Source: Paenibacillus silvae
GTDB lineage: Bacteria > Bacillota > Bacilli > Paenibacillales > Paenibacillaceae
Assembly (NCBI RefSeq): GCF_014639235.1
Contig: NZ_BMFU01000007.1
Coordinates: 1-64,000, forward strand
DNA length: 64,000 nt
Reading direction: 5' to 3'
Numbering within the stretch: the stretch's first letter is position 1; each line of letters starts with the position of its first letter. Below the pieces are notes generated by a model. That model was not told the origin of the DNA, did not search any database, and saw nothing but the letters and a program-made list of their open reading frames with translations. Positions 28,301 to 35,525 of this stretch are shown here, piece by piece. A program made the translations under genes and the position numbers.

Positions 28301-28688
28301 ACAGCCTTCGGACCTCTTTTAAAAAAGATAACTGAGTTTGTTCATCTACGTGTTCTAACGTTTCAAATGATACAATGATATCAAAAGACTGATCAGGAAA
28401 AGGCATATGATCTATGCTAGCAATAAAATATTCAAGATTATTCTTAACATATTTTTTCTTAGCATGATTGATAGTCTCCAAATCGATGTCTACACCAATG
28501 ACCTTAGATGCCGAATTAGATAGCAGAAAAGAACCATACCCTTCGCCACATGCAGCATCCAAAACTGATTTATTTTTGACTAATTGATCGAGCATTCTGT
28601 ACCTTTGTGTATGTTCAATCTCTAATTCTTCATCTGATTTATCAGGTATAAAGCGCTCCCCCGTAAATTCCAAATGTATCCTCCCCAC
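25359..28688 (-). CDS. Methyltransferase - coiled coil - GT2 - GT4 multidomain protein (WsaE/WbdD-like layout)
   Basis: 1109 residues with four parts. Residues 1-220: class I SAM methyltransferase (VLDAACGEGYG at 42-52, SFETLEHVD). Residues ~238-370: a long heptad-rich coiled coil with no Pro or Gly over most of its length. Residues ~477-725: GT2 fold (VSIIIPVYNQW, NNDTKV, YFEDTDLAF). Residues ~742-1105: GT4/GT-B fold (KTIVVVDHYVP, LLFVGGFNHTPN, GAGVKGKVVEAM). Length and order resemble WsaE, the trifunctional methylrhamnosyltransferase of Geobacillus S-layer glycan assembly. The methyltransferase-coiled coil pairing also recalls WbdD. By analogy it would extend the chain with two sugars and cap it by methylation, with the coil setting length. 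It lies 3 nt after the exporter ATPase gene. Confidence 0.85.
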   Translation of the reverse strand: MGRIHLEFTGERFIPDKSDEELEIEHTQRYRMLDQLVKNKSVLDAACGEGYGSFLLSNSASKVIGVDIDLETINHAKKKYVKNNLEYFIASIDHMPFPDQSFDIIVSFETLEHVDEQTQLSFLKEVRRLLKEDGTFIISTPNKKYYSDQRGYSNEFHVKELYKEEFNELLKNHFLTVNIVSQRFEVVSIIDNPSTSAEAKFVVQEQKGNEEYYEKYMIAFCSNDSQKAKPINYVSVQSRQYGNLVERINTLQKEVAERNNHIEIQNKEIEFLREKYTELESIRSKTVEMKNATKDLTSALKYYEKENKNNEKKLKELCDALQKSEEKLQVSEKGRADLLQQLNEQLVQIENQKGHIEKLLQEERVLQNIYKSSGWNVLNRYYRLRDSLVPMNSKRRMLLKLAKMTIKKPQLMLSALNRGNFRKLKYYLKSEGTGRLNGRIDSYINKHEEEVLPSLKASEPDITEYVHLNFPIARNPKVSIIIPVYNQWKYTYLCLASILENTPDVSYEIIIADDMSSDETKNINDFVSNVKVVRDGINRGFLLNCNHAAASARGEYLFFLNNDTKVQPSWLSSLVDLMDSDSQIGMAGSKLVYPDGRQQEAGGIIWNDASGWNYGRLDDPHKPEYNYVKSVDYISGAAILVKHELWKKLGGFDERYVPAYFEDTDLAFSIRDLGYKVVFQPKSIIIHFEGISHGTDTNSGIKSYQVTNKEKFLRKWESVLKQEHFSNAEHIFWARDRSKDKKTIVVVDHYVPHYDKDAGGRATYYYLKLFVSMGFHVIFIGDNFFRHEPYTSNLQSMGIEVLYGDYYSKNIDKWIKDNGAYIDYVYLNRPHISIKYMEIFRRSTSAKIIYFGHDLHYLREMRNYELTGNTSLLKASEEWRKTEFSLFDNADVIHVVGSYEQELLQNEFPDKPVRNIPLFPYESSYHPTDKLNGFDYRKDLLFVGGFNHTPNYDGVIWFLDEIFASIKQSIPSIKLYIVGSNPPEDLKARSNEDVIITGFVSDEELERYYNQSRLVVVPLRYGAGVKGKVVEAMYYQVPVVTTSIGSEGLEESEKVMMIANDAQQFADSIIQLYQDEMMWNACSRESVQYVEKYFTREAASNILTLDFED

Positions 28689-28691
28689 TTT

Positions 28692-29975
28692 CTATACAAT
28701 TGCTGAAAAAGAAATAGCATTTAAACAAAGAATACCACTAACCGATTCATAGCCAGTGGGTAACACCTCTACCAATAAAGCATCATGGACCCAACTGTGT
28801 TGTTTATGTTCTTGTTGAGAACCAGAGGCAATTGCCGGAGATATTGTATAAGCTCCATGATTAAGGCTCGGGAATCGAAAAGCAAAGTTAAAAACGTATC
28901 CTTCTCCCGGCTGAAGTGATTCGATTTCATACCCCAAAATATAGTTGTTAGTTTGAAAAATAATATTACCAAGCCGATCTTTCATTGAAAAACCAATGAT
29001 GGGCTGTTCAATAGTCTCTTTGATATTCAGTCGTATCAAAACTTCCACTTCCTGTTCAACTTCAACAAGGACAACTTTCTCTTGACTGTCAGCTTCAACC
29101 ATCGAGATCCCAGTAATCATCGCTTTCTCATCACCCATCATATCGAGATCACCTTGTAGTGGATCAACTATATGTGACTTTGAAGAACCTCTAAACTGTT
29201 CTATAGAATTCGAAAGTTCATCAGCTTCAAGTTTTTTATAATTAGCCCCAATCATAAAAGCTTGGTATTTTTTCGAAATATTCCTTGGTACCCCTTCTTC
29301 TATGAGCTTTCCTTCATTAATCCAAATGACCCGATCACAATACTTGTTAATTACAGACATATCATGCGTTACAAATAAGATGGTCTTTGTTTGCTTTAAC
29401 TCATCAATTTTCCTGTAACATTTTTGTTGAAAACGTATATCACCTACACTAAGTGCTTCATCTACAATCAATATATCGGGATCCACATTTATGGCTACTG
29501 CAAATGCTAGTCTTACAAACATGCCACTGGAGTACGTTTTAACAGGTTGGTATATAAATTCACCAATATCTGCGAATTCCAAAATCCCCTCTAGCTTCTG
29601 TTGCATTTCTTCTCTAGAAAAGCCCATAATCGTGCCATTCAGAAATATATTCTCCATTCCCGTAAGTTCAGGATTAAATCCTGCACCTAACTCTAGCAGT
29701 GCAGAGATGCTACCTTGAACCATCAAGGAACCAGAGGATGGAGTAAGTACCCCTGTAATCATTTTCAGCAGTGTAGATTTTCCAGATCCGTTTTTCCCAA
29801 TAATACCTAAGCATTCACCCTTATTTACATGAAAGTCAAGATGATCTAGAGCAGTAAATTTTTTGTGATAAACCTTGTTTGTAAAATGTAAAGCTTCCTT
29901 TAAACGATCTACTGGTTTATCATACAATTTGTATTGTTTGGTCAAGCCTTTAGCTTCAATCACATAATTGTTCAT
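28692..29975 (-). CDS. wzt: Glycan ABC exporter ATPase with C-terminal glycan-binding domain (Wzt)
   Basis: 427 residues. ABC domain 1-245: Walker A GKNGSGKS (60-67), signature YSSGM (148-152), Walker B ILIVDEA, H-loop FVTHD. Residues ~260-427 form an added beta-rich domain like the Wzt C-terminal module that recognises the non-reducing-end cap in E. coli O8/O9a. It pairs with Wzm 12 nt upstream to export a finished lipid-linked polysaccharide. The extra domain fits a capped (methylated) glycan made by the next gene. Confidence 0.95.
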   Translation of the reverse strand: MNNYVIEAKGLTKQYKLYDKPVDRLKEALHFTNKVYHKKFTALDHLDFHVNKGECLGIIGKNGSGKSTLLKMITGVLTPSSGSLMVQGSISALLELGAGFNPELTGMENIFLNGTIMGFSREEMQQKLEGILEFADIGEFIYQPVKTYSSGMFVRLAFAVAINVDPDILIVDEALSVGDIRFQQKCYRKIDELKQTKTILFVTHDMSVINKYCDRVIWINEGKLIEEGVPRNISKKYQAFMIGANYKKLEADELSNSIEQFRGSSKSHIVDPLQGDLDMMGDEKAMITGISMVEADSQEKVVLVEVEQEVEVLIRLNIKETIEQPIIGFSMKDRLGNIIFQTNNYILGYEIESLQPGEGYVFNFAFRFPSLNHGAYTISPAIASGSQQEHKQHSWVHDALLVEVLPTGYESVSGILCLNAISFSAIV

Positions 29976-29987
29976 TATAATCCACCT

Positions 29988-30770
29988 TTAAAGAACATCA
30001 GCAAAATGCGGTTTAAGTTTACGATATAAAAAGTATCCTACTATAAGTGTAAGAAATGTAAACGACCAAAAATAAATCGTTAACTTTAAATCTTGCCAGA
30101 ACCATTGACGATAAATAAAAATTCTTCGGTAACCATCGGTGATGTAGTACATAGGATTAGCTTTAAATAGAAACATATATTTTTCTGGAATCATTTTTAA
30201 TGGGTACATAATTGGTGTTAACCAAAAGCCAAATTGAACGATCAAAGCCACAATCTGTCCGGTATCCTTAAAAAACAAAATTACTGAGCTGGTTATCCAA
30301 GATAATCCTAATACAAGAAATAATGTAGCGATCAAATAATAGAATATTTGTAGATAATATAATGTAAATTCATATCTATATATAGAAAACATGAGTACAA
30401 GAAAAAGCAAAAAAAACAAATGTACAAACAATGAAGAACAAATACGAATAATTGGAAGTATCTCTAATTTGAAAACAACTTTCTTAACAAGGAAACTATT
30501 TTCGGTTACAGATGTGGTTGCCGTTTGAAAAGCATCCGAAAAGAAATTCCACGGAATCATAGCACATATTAGCCATAATATGAATGGTGCATCATCTACA
30601 GGGGTTGATCTAAACCCAACCTGAAACACAAACCAAAACAATAGGATTGTTACCAAAGGCTGAATAAACGCCCATACAGCACCAAAATAAGATCCGAGAT
30701 ATCTCTTTTTAAAATCGTTTCTAGCCAAATCAAAAATCAGCCGTCTCATCTTTATAAATTCAGCATACAT
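29988..30770 (-). CDS. wzm: Glycan ABC exporter permease (Wzm)
   Basis: 260 residues, six membrane helices of the ABC-2 type (Wzm/TagG/RfbA). The N-terminal amphipathic RRLIFDLARNDFKKRYLGSY and the central PWNFFSDAF are family typical. It is the first gene of the leftward 19-gene operon. GTGAGGA lies about 9 nt before its ATG. The promoter must lie in the ~100 bp shared with the divergent ligase gene; a weak TATGCT -10 is the best I see. Confidence 0.93.
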   Translation of the reverse strand: MYAEFIKMRRLIFDLARNDFKKRYLGSYFGAVWAFIQPLVTILLFWFVFQVGFRSTPVDDAPFILWLICAMIPWNFFSDAFQTATTSVTENSFLVKKVVFKLEILPIIRICSSLFVHLFFLLFLVLMFSIYRYEFTLYYLQIFYYLIATLFLVLGLSWITSSVILFFKDTGQIVALIVQFGFWLTPIMYPLKMIPEKYMFLFKANPMYYITDGYRRIFIYRQWFWQDLKLTIYFWSFTFLTLIVGYFLYRKLKPHFADVL

Positions 30771-30869
30771 ATTTTAAGTTCCTCACTTAGCTCATTTTAA
30801 TCGAGTGGTACAGCATAATGATCATGTGATAGAATAATGTCGTATCTACCAGAAAAGGAGAATCAAACC

Positions 30870-33335
30870 TTGTCGAATCCAGTATACGGGAAACAGATCA
30901 AATCGTCGAGTAAAGCTACGCCCCACTCGGCATCGACGCTCCTATGGTCTTTATCCATAGGGCTTATCTTATTTTTACTCTGGTCCGCGTTCCAAGTTGC
31001 GCTATTTAATGGTCAATTGCTGCAATTCGAGGCACCCATTTATTGGGCTGTTGCCATTACAACCCTCCTGTTCATCCTTTGGGTGGGAATCTACTTTAAA
31101 CAGATGAAGTTAGAGACACAACAAGATTGGCTCAAAGTAGCCGTCATATTACTTCCTCTTACCTATGTACTATCTCTTATTAATGCCGCATCAGAATACT
31201 TGGCTACTAATATGATTCTCATCCAGAGTCTTTATGCCATGATTTTTGTGATGATGATCTACCTGCTTCAAAACAACAAAATCAATTTTATCATACAGTC
31301 TTCCTTAATAGGTATTGCTTATGTTATTGTCGGTTTTGGTTTGTTAAATTGGCTGGGTGCATTCAATTTTGCTGGTAAGTTAATTGGATGGTTTTCTGCG
31401 GGTGTAATCAATGGTGTATATAACCAAGCAATTTGGAATGATTCCAATGGTGCCCGGCTCGCGTCCGTATTTCAGTATCCCAATACATACGCAGCATTCC
31501 TAATGGCTTTTCTTTTTATTTCAATTTTCAGCATGATTCGTTCCAAAAGACTATATACACAACTATTGCATGGCTTCATGCTTGTACCAATTATCCTGTC
31601 TCTGCTACTTACTCTCTCACGTACGGGACTTGTTATGCTGCCTATCGTATTTTTTATCCTGTTGCTTTTGCTTAAACCAGCCAAACAAATTCTATGGTTT
31701 ATCTATAGTGGGGTTTCGGCGATCGGTACTCTGCTGGTATTGAATCCAATCAATACTGCTGGGCTTGAATTGCAAAAGCAATTCACAGGTTCTCTTGCGG
31801 CTAAAAGTTGGTTGATCCTCATTGTAGCCTCTCTTGTTGTTGCTTTTTTGTGCTTGGTTAATCAGCGCTTTGTAGCTCCTAAGCTTGAAGGCAAGCTTCA
31901 ATCCTGGTCCTCTCGAAAAGCATCAAGTTTATGGATTCCACTCGGTTCTGTTGCACTAACTGTTGTTGTAGCTGCGCTTCTGCTCGGTACGAATGTCCGT
32001 AACATTTTGCCAGACAGCATCAGTACACGACTTGAAAATATTAACTTTCAACAACACAGTGTGCTAGAACGTATTACGTTCTATAAAGATGCCGCGAAAC
32101 TGTTTACTGATTATCCTGTAATCGGGGCAGGTGGGGGAGCATGGACTGCATTGTATGAAAAGTATCAAAACAATCCATATGTCAGCTCTCAAGCACATAA
32201 CTTCTTCATGCAATACCTTGTTGAGGTTGGACTGATTGGATTTTTAATATTCATGGCATTTATAATTTATGTTTTCTATCAATATATACGCTCATATGTC
32301 TTAAGGAATGAAGAGGAGCGGGAATCCCATTTCGTGTACTTTATTGTTTCCATGTCAATTCTCGTGTTGAGTCTTCTTGATTTCAATATGAGTTATGTAT
32401 TTATTGGAATGTTAGTGTTTATTGGTCTCGGTGGCATGGCTGCCGCGATGGAGCCTCAACCAACTCGTCATTTAAAAATGGGAGGAGTTGCGGCACGCGG
32501 AGTTTACAGTACAGTTGCTGGAATAGCTATTATTGTGCTTCTCATCGTCTCTGTTCGTCTCCTGCAAGCTAATCATTATGCCATTGAAGGAAATGAGCTC
32601 GCAAGTAGCAGTCAGGATTTCCAGCAAATCAAAGCTCCACTGGACAAGGATTTGTCCATCCGCAGCACACATCCGGATTCATTAATGCTTCTAGCGTCAC
32701 TTTATCAACAAGGCTACACGCAAACGAATGATGAGCAATTCTACACAGCAGCCGTACAATTGCTGCAGCGTGGCCTCGAAGCAGAACCATTTAATAAAGG
32801 TATGGTAAGACAACTCATTGGCATATACGAATTAAAAGGCGAAAATGACCAGGCATATACACTACGAAAAGAATATGCAAGTAACTATATCTGGGATATG
32901 AACTGGTATGAGCAATTGATCAGTCGTTCATTCGATCTGGGGTATCAGGCACTTAGACAAGGGGATACTACAAAAAAGAATGCCTATTTCACTTCGGGAA
33001 TTGCTGCATATCAGCATGTAGTAGATGGAGTGGAACACCTTAAAACTCTCCCTAAAGGACAGCTTCAAGGTCAGCCATTCCAGATCACCCCAACCATGAT
33101 TCTCAATGCTGGGAAAATGAAATATATGTCCAACGACCTTCCAGGAGCTACCGCTTTACTTAAAACAGGAATTGCGGAAGATCTGACGGATGCGACGAAT
33201 CGTGAAATTGCTCGTTGGTACCTCGCTTCACTCGAAAGGGAATATAAGCTAGACGAGGCTCTATATAATAAACTGATTGCCATCTCATCTAGTGAAGCAG
33301 ACGAAATTAAGCGAATTGCAAAATTAAATTTCTGA
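30870..33335 (+). CDS. O-antigen ligase / polymerase family protein with C-terminal TPRs
   Basis: About 821 residues. About a dozen membrane helices (to ~residue 560) include the Wzy_C/WaaL core: an RLASVFQYPNTYAAFLMAF segment, TLSRTG, and GAGGGAWTALYEKYQ followed by SSQAHNFFMQYLVEVG with the conserved His. The last ~250 residues are soluble and contain TPR-like repeats. The family transfers lipid-linked glycans to acceptors: in Gram-negatives lipid A core, in S-layer loci (WsaB/WsfB) a Tyr or other residue of a protein. The frame opens at ATG 30837, but TTG 30870 has AAAGGAG 9 nt upstream and is the better start. It is divergent from the glycan operon. Confidence 0.88.
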   Translation: MSNPVYGKQIKSSSKATPHSASTLLWSLSIGLILFLLWSAFQVALFNGQLLQFEAPIYWAVAITTLLFILWVGIYFKQMKLETQQDWLKVAVILLPLTYVLSLINAASEYLATNMILIQSLYAMIFVMMIYLLQNNKINFIIQSSLIGIAYVIVGFGLLNWLGAFNFAGKLIGWFSAGVINGVYNQAIWNDSNGARLASVFQYPNTYAAFLMAFLFISIFSMIRSKRLYTQLLHGFMLVPIILSLLLTLSRTGLVMLPIVFFILLLLLKPAKQILWFIYSGVSAIGTLLVLNPINTAGLELQKQFTGSLAAKSWLILIVASLVVAFLCLVNQRFVAPKLEGKLQSWSSRKASSLWIPLGSVALTVVVAALLLGTNVRNILPDSISTRLENINFQQHSVLERITFYKDAAKLFTDYPVIGAGGGAWTALYEKYQNNPYVSSQAHNFFMQYLVEVGLIGFLIFMAFIIYVFYQYIRSYVLRNEEERESHFVYFIVSMSILVLSLLDFNMSYVFIGMLVFIGLGGMAAAMEPQPTRHLKMGGVAARGVYSTVAGIAIIVLLIVSVRLLQANHYAIEGNELASSSQDFQQIKAPLDKDLSIRSTHPDSLMLLASLYQQGYTQTNDEQFYTAAVQLLQRGLEAEPFNKGMVRQLIGIYELKGENDQAYTLRKEYASNYIWDMNWYEQLISRSFDLGYQALRQGDTTKKNAYFTSGIAAYQHVVDGVEHLKTLPKGQLQGQPFQITPTMILNAGKMKYMSNDLPGATALLKTGIAEDLTDATNREIARWYLASLEREYKLDEALYNKLIAISSSEADEIKRIAKLNF

Positions 33336-33347
33336 GTTCCAAAGTTA

Positions 33348-33383
33348 ATAGCCCATGATTAGATCGATCTAATCATGGGCTAT
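33348..33383. terminator. Perfect 36-bp palindrome between convergent genes
   Basis: ATAGCCCATGATTAGATC is followed at once by its exact reverse complement. It starts 13 nt after the ligase stop codon. The T-runs on both sides are short, but the position between convergent genes (30870-33335 and 33439-34230) fits a bidirectional terminator or RNA-stabilising hairpin. Confidence 0.65.
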
Positions 33384-33438
33384 ATTTAGCTACTATTAAA
33401 CCTAGAAGGAGCTACATCAAAAATGAAATTGTTCCAAT

Positions 33439-34230
33439 CTATAAAACTTGTGCAAATAAAATGACTCTATCAAAGTCTGAGTACTGATCATACATTGCTT
33501 TAGGAGGTACTGCAAGGTATATTCGATCAAACCCAACTGCATACAACATTTGATACAACGCATCTAAAGTAGGTACTATTACAATAGACAGGTCATCTTG
33601 AACATGGTTCTTATCTGACGTATAGACTCCTATGCTACTACCCGTTTTAAGACTAGTATCTGCCCCATTCAGTATCTGCGAATTAGGCATAGTTCTTGTT
33701 ACTTGAGTTTCAATAACACACATTTTACTAGTTAAAGATCTAACTTTTCTAAGTGCTCCGATTGGATTTTCTAAATGATAGAGTAATCCCAAGAAAAGAG
33801 TAAGATCGAATGTTCCAAATTCATTATCTTTTATATCAAATAGGTTTTTGTTAACATAAGAGATATTTTGAAGATTTGCTATTTCTTTGATTTCGTTCGC
33901 TTTATTTAAATGTTCATTACGAATATCAAATCCAATTACCTCTGAAGCCCCTCTTATTGCAATTTGAGAGGCAAACCAACCTTGGTTACAGGCGATATCA
34001 AGACATTTAACCCCCTTCCATTTACCTCCAAAAAATTCATCTAAGTATGGAAAGATAATATCTGCTCTAGTTTGATGAATTGTATTTATTAATTCATTAT
34101 CCAAATTAGTAGAAATACCATTAGAGAAATTATATTTGTAAAACCATCCGTCATGCTTCTTTATTGCAGCTTCAGTTTGTTCAGCTGATTGATTTGTTTG
34201 AAGATTCAGTATTGATTTTGATGTATACAT
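33439..34230 (-). CDS. Class I SAM-dependent methyltransferase
   Basis: 263 residues. VKCLDIACNQGWFASQIA is motif I (with GCNxG-like ACNQG), VIGFDIRNEH motif II and FDLTLFLGLLYHLENP motif IV/post, the form common in tRNA wobble-uridine CmoB-like and small-molecule methyltransferases. The substrate is unknown. It is monocistronic and next to, but not in, the glycan operon. The upstream gap 34231-34504 is AT-rich and shows nothing recognisable. Confidence 0.75.
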   Translation of the reverse strand: MYTSKSILNLQTNQSAEQTEAAIKKHDGWFYKYNFSNGISTNLDNELINTIHQTRADIIFPYLDEFFGGKWKGVKCLDIACNQGWFASQIAIRGASEVIGFDIRNEHLNKANEIKEIANLQNISYVNKNLFDIKDNEFGTFDLTLFLGLLYHLENPIGALRKVRSLTSKMCVIETQVTRTMPNSQILNGADTSLKTGSSIGVYTSDKNHVQDDLSIVIVPTLDALYQMLYAVGFDRIYLAVPPKAMYDQYSDFDRVILFAQVL

Positions 34231-34504
34231 TGCTTTACCCCATTCATTATGGATTTAATCCTTATTCATATGCTTTAAAATATATTGAATCAAAATCTGA
34301 ATTCATGAGCCATATGATTATATATGAAATGTACCCTTCAATAACCATTCAGCTCTAGACTTAACTTGAAAGGTCAATTTGTGACATGTTTTTTTAGTTA
34401 AAAAATGGTCAAGAGCTAAAATGAAAACCTTAACCTCATGTGGATACATTTCAGAAAAGCCCTATACTTGGCTTAACAGTTCTTCATACAATGTTTTTTT
34501 TAAT

Positions 34505-35392
34505 TCAAGTCTCAACATGTCTCTGTAAAACTTTTTTCAAATAATTCAGCAAATCCTCTCGCAGATCAGGACGCTGGAGTGCATAGTGAATGGATGTTTC
34601 AATAAAACCTAACTTCTCACCCACATCATGGCGCAAGCCATCAAAATGATACGCAAGTATTTGTCTCTGCTCATTCAGACGGGATAAAGCATCCGTCAAC
34701 TGAATCTCTCCACCTACACCCGCAGACTGACTCCCCAAGATTTCGAAAATGTCGGGAGTAAGAATATAACGGCCCATAATCGCTAGATTCGAAGGGGAAT
34801 CCTCCGTTTTCGGCTTTTCAATCAAACGACGCGCACGGAAGACACGTTCATCCGTACGAGTTAGCAGCTCTCCGTCCACAATACCGTAACGAGAAACATT
34901 GTTCCATTCGACAGGCTGTACGCCCACAATGGGTGACTGTAATTCGTCATAGACTTCCATCATTTGTTGCAAACAGGGCTTTCCAGATTCTACGATATCA
35001 TCTCCAAGAAGCACAGCAAAAGGCTCGTTACCGATAAACTTGCGAGCACACCAAATGGCATGTCCCAGCCCTCTCGGTTCCTTTTGACGTATATAATGAA
35101 TATCCGCCATTTCTGACGATTTTCGAACCTCACTTAGCAACTCCCACTTTTTTTTATCGACGAGATTCTGCTCAAGTTCAAACGAATAATCAAAGTGATC
35201 CTCGATTGCCCGTTTTCCTTTTCCTGTAACGATAATGATATCTTCAATGCCTGAGGCAACAGCTTCTTCGATAATATACTGAATGGTTGGCTTGTCCACG
35301 ATGGGCAGCATTTCTTTGGGCATGGCCTTGGTGGCAGGCAAAAAACGGGTTCCCAGTCCGGCGGCTGGGATGATCGCTTTGCGAATACGTAT
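34505..35392 (-). CDS. galU: UTP-glucose-1-phosphate uridylyltransferase
   Basis: About 295 residues from the start I favour. Family motifs: KAIIPAAGLGTRFLPATKAM, MLPIVDKPTIQYIIEEAV, GLGHAIWCARKF, LLGDDIV, EKPK and GGEIQLTDAL. It makes UDP-glucose for glycolipids, teichoic acids and exported glycans. Start: AAAGGAG lies exactly 8 nt before codon ATA (35390-35392) of I-R-I-R-K, where other GalU proteins have M-x-x-R-K. No in-frame ATG exists, and the upstream TTG (35446) has no Shine-Dalgarno and would add an 18-residue tail unlike the family. Either a rare ATA (or ATT, 35386) start or a G-to-A change or base-call error. Confidence 0.93.
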   Translation of the reverse strand: MRIRKAIIPAAGLGTRFLPATKAMPKEMLPIVDKPTIQYIIEEAVASGIEDIIIVTGKGKRAIEDHFDYSFELEQNLVDKKKWELLSEVRKSSEMADIHYIRQKEPRGLGHAIWCARKFIGNEPFAVLLGDDIVESGKPCLQQMMEVYDELQSPIVGVQPVEWNNVSRYGIVDGELLTRTDERVFRARRLIEKPKTEDSPSNLAIMGRYILTPDIFEILGSQSAGVGGEIQLTDALSRLNEQRQILAYHFDGLRHDVGEKLGFIETSIHYALQRPDLREDLLNYLKKVLQRHVET

Positions 35393-35525
35393 AGGAAACA
35401 CTCCTTTGGCTGCATTAGTAAGATGGTATAGAAGCTGCACGATCAATTCGGTTGAGATAAGAGATACATTTCTCTATACATTACCATAAATAATTGAAAA
35501 TCGTTGTATAAAAAACAGACTTGCT

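Noticed and set aside
35393..35446. An 18-residue N-terminal extension of GalU from TTG 35446
   Set aside because: It has no ribosome binding site and no family precedent, while the AAAGGAG-ATA arrangement fits the expected N-terminus.
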